Shown here: positions 23,031 through 26,807 of the stretch, piece after piece | Layout of the letters: every line of letters begins with the position of its first letter | Position numbering within the stretch: position 1 is the first letter of the stretch | NCBI GenBank assembly: GCA_964434955.1 | Contig: CAYSXI010000058.1 | Location: 1 to 26,807 of the forward strand | Direction: 5' to 3' | Origin: JANQLU01 sp964434955 | GTDB lineage: Bacteria > Planctomycetota > Planctomycetia > Pirellulales > Pirellulaceae | DNA: 26,807 nt | Translations under genes and position numbers: made by a program | Notes under the pieces: model-generated | What the model saw: the letters and a program-made list of their open reading frames with translations, nothing else | Told to the model about the DNA's origin: nothing | Databases searched by the model: none

Positions 23031-23465
23031 ATGAGACGATTGCCGCCGAACGGGCCGATTCTCCTAATCCTTATCCTTTTGTCGGTCACTTTGACGGGCT
23101 GTGTCCAGCGACGATTGCTGATTCGAAGCGATCCCGACGGGGCGCTGGTGACGGTGGACGATCAAGCGATTGGCCATACACCTTACTCGCTACCCTACGT
23201 CTACTATGGAACACGCAAAATCCGACTCGAAAAAGACGGTTTCGAAACCACGGAAGTCAAAGAACGCGTCAAGCCTCCCTGGTATCAGTTGCCGGGAATC
23301 AACTTCTTCGTTGACAATTTTTCTTTTCGGGAAATCCGTGATGTCCGGACCGTCGACGTCAAACTGGTACCCAAGTCCCAAACCAACGAGAATCAGCTGA
23401 TTCAACGAGGGCAGGAGCTTCGACAAGACGTCCATCGAAACACCTTGATCAAGCCGGGTGGCTAA
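23031..23465 (+). CDS. PEGA-domain lipoprotein
   Basis: This is a 144-residue secreted lipoprotein. A hydrophobic signal (ILLILILLSVTLTGC) ends in the lipobox LTGC, with lipidated Cys24. The PEGA domain covers about residues 28-70: RLLIRSDPDGALVTVDDQAIGHTPYSLPYVYYGTRKIRLEKDGFE, a beta-rich module often found in cell-surface or periplasmic binding proteins. The remaining 70 residues are basic and polar (PPWYQLPGINFFVDNFSFREIRD). It precedes the LptF-like permease by 102 bp on the same strand, so a joint role at the envelope is possible but unproven. Confidence 0.85.
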   Translation: MRRLPPNGPILLILILLSVTLTGCVQRRLLIRSDPDGALVTVDDQAIGHTPYSLPYVYYGTRKIRLEKDGFETTEVKERVKPPWYQLPGINFFVDNFSFREIRDVRTVDVKLVPKSQTNENQLIQRGQELRQDVHRNTLIKPGG

Positions 23466-23567
23466 GCAGCTATTCGCGATGCTAGCGATCGTGATCCTTG
23501 TCCCTGTTTGCGGATTCTTGACCAATTGATAGAGTTGGCAACCCCGACCGCAACGGATTGACCTGGC

Positions 23568-24755
23568 ATGATGCCAAAACGGATAACGCGATACACCATT
23601 TTTGAGTTTACCAAGGTCTTCTTGGTGACCTTGACGTGCATGACGTTGATCATGGTCCTGGTGGGTGTCGTTCAAGAGGCGATTCGAGAAAGCCTCACGC
23701 CCTTCACGATTCTCAAGCTGATTCCCTACGCCATTCCCAACGCGCTTTGTTTCGCGATTCCCGGCACCGTGCTTTTTGCGGTTTGCAACGTGCTTGGAAG
23801 GATGTCGGCCAATAATGAAATCGTGGCGATTAAAGCACAAGGCATTTCACCCTTGGCCGTGGTCTGGCCGTTGGTGGCAGTCGCTTTTCTACTTTCGCTA
23901 TGCACCGTTGTGCTCAATGACTATGCGGTTTCCTGGGGCCGCCAAGGCATTTATCGCGTCGTCCTTCACAGCGTGCAAAACACGATTTACGCCAAGTTGA
24001 ACGCGGATAAACGTTATCGCCGCGGTAACGTCTCCATCGCTGTTCAAGACGTTGACGGGCTGATCCTTCATTCCCTGATTGTTGAAATTCATTCGGGCAA
24101 CGACGAGAAGCCCGTGATTTTGACGGCCGTGCGAGCCAAGATCGAATGTGATTCGGTCAATAATCTTTTGGTAATCACAACCGAGCAGGGCATTATCGAT
24201 AACGGTAGCTATCGATTGAAGATTCCTCATGACAAATTTGAGTTGCCGCTCGAGGACGTTACCAAAAAGAAAGATAAATCCAAAAGCCCTTCCAACTTGC
24301 CGATGAGCTCAATCGCTTTTGAACTACAAAAGCAAAAAGATGAAATACGGCAGATGCGTAATGAAATGGCAATTACGGCCGCATTTCAAAGCATCGGCGG
24401 GGACATGATTGCGCTCACCGATGCCAATTGGAAAATTGCCGAGGAAAACCTTGAGCAATCCATGTATCGCAAGCATCGGCTGCGAACCGAACCTTGGCGA
24501 AGGTGGGCCAATGGTTTCAGTTGCCTGTTTTTTGTCCTCGTTGGGGCGCCCATTTCCATTCTTCTTCATCGCTCCGATTTCTGGACGATCTTTGCACTTT
24601 GTTTCATTCCGATTCTCGTGATTTACTACCCTTTGATCATGATCGGCGTCGGCTATGCAAAATCAGGTGAACTGCCACCCTATTCCGTTTGGCTGGGAAA
24701 CATCGTCATGCTGTTTGCTGGCGTCTATTTGATCCAGCGAATCAGGCGCCACTAG
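23568..24755 (+). CDS. LptF/LptG-family (YjgP/YjgQ) permease
   Basis: This is a permease subunit of the type that extracts LPS from the inner membrane with LptB and LptG. Six membrane helices are visible in the family's 3+3 pattern: about 14-36, 52-75, 96-116, then 316-334, 338-360 and 373-391. The loop NNEIVAIKAQGIS after helix 2 is the family's conserved cytoplasmic coupling motif. The large periplasmic part (about 117-310) has the expected beta-rich segment, followed by a lysine-rich linker (TKKKDKSKS, 232-240) and a helical stretch (QKQKDEIRQMRNEMA). Length is 395 aa. I cannot tell LptF from LptG; no second copy and no lptB is in the window. Confidence 0.88.
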   Translation: MMPKRITRYTIFEFTKVFLVTLTCMTLIMVLVGVVQEAIRESLTPFTILKLIPYAIPNALCFAIPGTVLFAVCNVLGRMSANNEIVAIKAQGISPLAVVWPLVAVAFLLSLCTVVLNDYAVSWGRQGIYRVVLHSVQNTIYAKLNADKRYRRGNVSIAVQDVDGLILHSLIVEIHSGNDEKPVILTAVRAKIECDSVNNLLVITTEQGIIDNGSYRLKIPHDKFELPLEDVTKKKDKSKSPSNLPMSSIAFELQKQKDEIRQMRNEMAITAAFQSIGGDMIALTDANWKIAEENLEQSMYRKHRLRTEPWRRWANGFSCLFFVLVGAPISILLHRSDFWTIFALCFIPILVIYYPLIMIGVGYAKSGELPPYSVWLGNIVMLFAGVYLIQRIRRH

Positions 24756-24773
24756 TCGGATCAGCTAGCGGTA

Positions 24774-24840
24774 ACCGGCCGGTCGGTGGCTTGAAGTGAC
24801 ATTGCCGAAAACCCAATCGAAATGCTAAATTTCGGCCGGT
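24774..24840. repeat. Inverted repeat around ACCGGCCGGT before the kinase gene
   Basis: ACCGGCCGGT (24774-24783) is a 10-bp palindrome. CGGCCGGT recurs at 24833-24840, so the two sites are both direct and inverted copies over 50 bp. They lie 85-150 bp before the kinase start and could be operator or hairpin elements. Confidence 0.4.
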
Positions 24841-24913
24841 AAAAAGGATTTTACTCAAGTCGGATTGGCGAGGCTTCGGCTTTCCGAAAGCGCTGCGAGA
24901 CGGTGACTGCGAC

Positions 24914-24920
24914 AAGGAGG
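24914..24920 (+). promoter_or_regulatory. Shine-Dalgarno site deciding the GTG start of the histidine kinase
   Basis: AAGGAGG, a perfect core, ends 4 nt before the GTG at 24925. Confidence 0.8.
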
Positions 24921-24924
24921 TCGC

Positions 24925-26634
24925 GTGAATCAAAAGCCAAATTCAACCAAGAGCCGAAACCGAGGGCAAAGTCTTATCGACTTTTGCCGTCGCGGTATTG
25001 GGATTCTTGCTTCGCGCTGGCGGCAGACCTGGGGGCTGAAGACGCAGATGTATTTCGGCACGATTACGCTTGCCGTTGTCGTTGCCCTTCTGGCTGTGGC
25101 CGGAATCCAGGGTGTGCTCAAGTTCCGGGCGTTGACCAAAGATATTCGTCACCGTGCCACCGAACTTCCGCTAACTGCCGAACTCAATCAAAACGTCAGT
25201 GACCTGCGCGTTTCATTTACGCAGCTGCAAAACTTTGAGGAAAAACATAACGAATTTGGCAACGGTTTTCGCAAGGATCGACTTTGGCTTTTGGATGAAT
25301 TCAAGTCGGATGTCGAAAACACGATGGCCTCGCTCGAGAAATATGAGCACCAACTGGAAACCAGTCGGGAGCTTGATTCCAGCATCGCTGATATTACCCA
25401 GGAATTGGAAACCGTCGGACGCTTGAAAAGCAAGCTGAATGACATCAAGACCATTAGTCGCGACAGCAACATGGTGTTTCACTACTCGGGTGAAGACGAA
25501 GAAGTCGCGTATCTGTTGGATGAGATTCAATTCGAAGTTAAACAGCTTCCCACATTCATGAAACAACGCATGGATACGTTTGCCGAAACGGCACGATCCA
25601 AGTATCACGCCTGGTTCGCCATCAGCCTGGTGCTGGTTTCGATCGCATTTGTTCTGATTGTTTCACTCTGGCTGCTTTTCCGGAAATGGATATTCAAGCC
25701 ACTTCAAAAATTGATTGCGGGCTCGAGGCAAGTCGCATCCGGCAACTACGACTACCGAATCCAATTGGGAACAAGGGATGAAGTTGCCGAATTGGCCGAT
25801 GCGCTCAATGACATGACGAGCAACTTTCAGGAAATTCAGCGCGAACTGAATGATCAAGTTCGACAGCGGACCAAAGAAGTCGTCCGCAGCGAGCAAATGG
25901 CGAGCGTCGGATTCCTGGCAGCGGGCGTCGCACACGAGATCAACAATCCACTCGCGGCCATTGCCTGGTCGGCCGAGTCCCTTGAGATGCGGTTGCAAGA
26001 CATTTTGGCGGATCAGTCCGGAGAACATTCGGGCGAGGCAAGCGAAGACCAGGACGTTTCCGAGATGAAGCGCTACCTGAGGCGGATTCAGGACGAAGCG
26101 TTTCGTTGCAAAGGAATCACGGGAAGCCTTTTGGACTTCTCGCGTTTGGGCGAAGCAAGTCGACAGTCGACTGACCTTGTGGAGCTGGTTCAAGGCGTGA
26201 TCGACATGGTTCGACCCTTAAGCAAATATCGACGCAAAAACCTGGAGTTCCATCACGACAAACAGGTTGTCGCGAACGTCATCGCACAAGAAATCAAACA
26301 GGTCGTGCTCAACCTGCTGACCAATGCTCTCGACAGTGTCGACGACGAGGGCAACGTTTCTCTGAGTTTGCGTTCGCGAAACGGGCAGGTGGAACTTTCA
26401 GTCCAGGACGATGGGTGTGGCATGACCGAAGAAGTCATCGAACATCTGTTTGAGCCATTTTTTACGCGGAGGCCAAACGGAAAAGGAACCGGACTTGGCC
26501 TGTCGATAACCTACCGAATCATTGACGAGCATGGAGGGTCCATTGTTCCTTCCAGCGAAGGACCTCAACGTGGTTCTCGTTTTGTCGTTCGGATTCCCAT
26601 CCAGAAACCGGAAACGAAAAAAACAGCGGCATGA
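24925..26634 (+). CDS. Membrane sensor histidine kinase (HAMP, HisKA, HATPase)
   Basis: This 569-residue sensor kinase has two membrane helices (about 43-66 and 229-251) that bound a helical extracytoplasmic sensor region of about 160 residues. A HAMP-like linker follows (KPLQKLIAGSRQVASGNYDYRI). The phosphorylated His is His337 in VAHEINNPLAA. The ATP-binding domain has the N box NLLTNALDSV (Asn463, Asn467), G1 DDGCGM at 495-500, the F box FEPFF and G2 GKGTGLGL at 519-526. The HEINNPL motif is typical of the NtrB/AtoS-like class. GTG start with a strong ribosome site. It is followed after 37 bp by a response regulator gene, its probable partner. The signal sensed is unknown. Confidence 0.93.
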   Translation: MNQKPNSTKSRNRGQSLIDFCRRGIGILASRWRQTWGLKTQMYFGTITLAVVVALLAVAGIQGVLKFRALTKDIRHRATELPLTAELNQNVSDLRVSFTQLQNFEEKHNEFGNGFRKDRLWLLDEFKSDVENTMASLEKYEHQLETSRELDSSIADITQELETVGRLKSKLNDIKTISRDSNMVFHYSGEDEEVAYLLDEIQFEVKQLPTFMKQRMDTFAETARSKYHAWFAISLVLVSIAFVLIVSLWLLFRKWIFKPLQKLIAGSRQVASGNYDYRIQLGTRDEVAELADALNDMTSNFQEIQRELNDQVRQRTKEVVRSEQMASVGFLAAGVAHEINNPLAAIAWSAESLEMRLQDILADQSGEHSGEASEDQDVSEMKRYLRRIQDEAFRCKGITGSLLDFSRLGEASRQSTDLVELVQGVIDMVRPLSKYRRKNLEFHHDKQVVANVIAQEIKQVVLNLLTNALDSVDDEGNVSLSLRSRNGQVELSVQDDGCGMTEEVIEHLFEPFFTRRPNGKGTGLGLSITYRIIDEHGGSIVPSSEGPQRGSRFVVRIPIQKPETKKTAA

Positions 26635-26671
26635 TCGAAGGATCTAGTCGCATTTTCAGTCCAGGTGAAAC

Positions 26672-26807
26672 ATGAAGAAAGAAAAAACAGAATCGGCCCA
26701 ACTGCGAATCTTGTTTGCGGATGACGCACCGCAGCTTCAAGAGTTAATGCGCGCCCAGCTACCGAGAATGGGTCACGCGGTCACGGTATGCGCGGATGGA
26801 GTTACGG
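26672..26807 (+). CDS. Response regulator, N-terminal part only (3' end outside window)
   Basis: The first 45 codons read MKKEKTESAQLRILFADDAP and continue QLQELMRAQLPRMGHAVTV, the first strand and helix of a receiver domain. The paired acidic residues Asp17-Asp18 are in place, and the phospho-acceptor would lie beyond the window. AGGTGA at 26663-26668 precedes the ATG. It follows the sensor kinase directly and is its likely partner. Output domain unknown. Confidence 0.85.
   Translation, partial: MKKEKTESAQLRILFADDAPQLQELMRAQLPRMGHAVTVCADGVT

Noticed and set aside
1..26807. Mobile element, prophage or defence island
   Set aside because: No transposase, integrase, phage structural gene, restriction or toxin-antitoxin gene was recognised in any frame.

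Overview
This window looks like a chromosomal segment of a Gram-negative planctomycete, probably Pirellulales-like. That placement is inferred from gene style and not proven. The clues are a lysine/alanine-only histone-H1-like protein, a PEP-CTERM secreted protein, the RuvB variant motif IANNRLRWVRD, a lipid A enzyme (LpxB) beside Mla and LptF-type envelope transport genes, loose gene packing, and several GTG starts. I saw no rRNA, tRNA, CRISPR array, insertion sequence, prophage or integration site. Most genes are chromosomal housekeeping or envelope genes.

Layout. 1-932: the 3' part of lpxB. 1091-1867: a membrane-embedded M50 (site-2 type) metalloprotease. 1868-2879: about 1 kb of AT-rich DNA with no convincing gene. 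2880-3158: the H1-like gene, with a clear terminator. 3422-6389 (minus strand): a tightly packed three-gene operon of a PAS/NtrC-like regulator with a degenerate ATPase core, a small receiver-like protein, and Mrp/ApbC. 6493-7524: divergent ruvB. 7540-9627 (minus): a PEP-CTERM beta-strand-repeat exported protein. 9884-11107: a PlsC-type acyltransferase. 11153-12727 (minus): a BCCT transporter. 12949-16642: the fatty acid synthesis cluster fabD-fabG-acpP-fabF. 16878-17462: a zinc-ribbon/helical protein. 17754-18137: a small secreted basic protein. 18403-21339: an Mla-like lipid transporter (permease, ATPase, MCE protein). 21437-22738 (minus): a membrane-anchored PP2C phosphatase. 23031-24755: a PEGA lipoprotein and an LptF/LptG-family permease. 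24925-26807: a sensor histidine kinase and the start of a response regulator.

A functional theme is envelope lipids: acyl chains (Fab), acyl transfer (PlsC type), lipid A (LpxB), phospholipid trafficking (MlaEFD) and LPS export (LptF-like) all lie within 27 kb. Regulation is represented by a two-component pair, a PP2C phosphatase and the degenerate NtrC-like protein.

No clear, complete, novel defence or mobile system is visible. The two observations I would follow first are (1) the regulator/receiver-like/Mrp operon, in which the AAA+ domain has lost the Walker A lysine, the Walker B acidic pair and the sigma54-contact GAFTGA motif, and (2) a recurring pattern of short tandem duplications (12 to 56 bp) confined to intergenic spacers or gene ends, seen at seven places.
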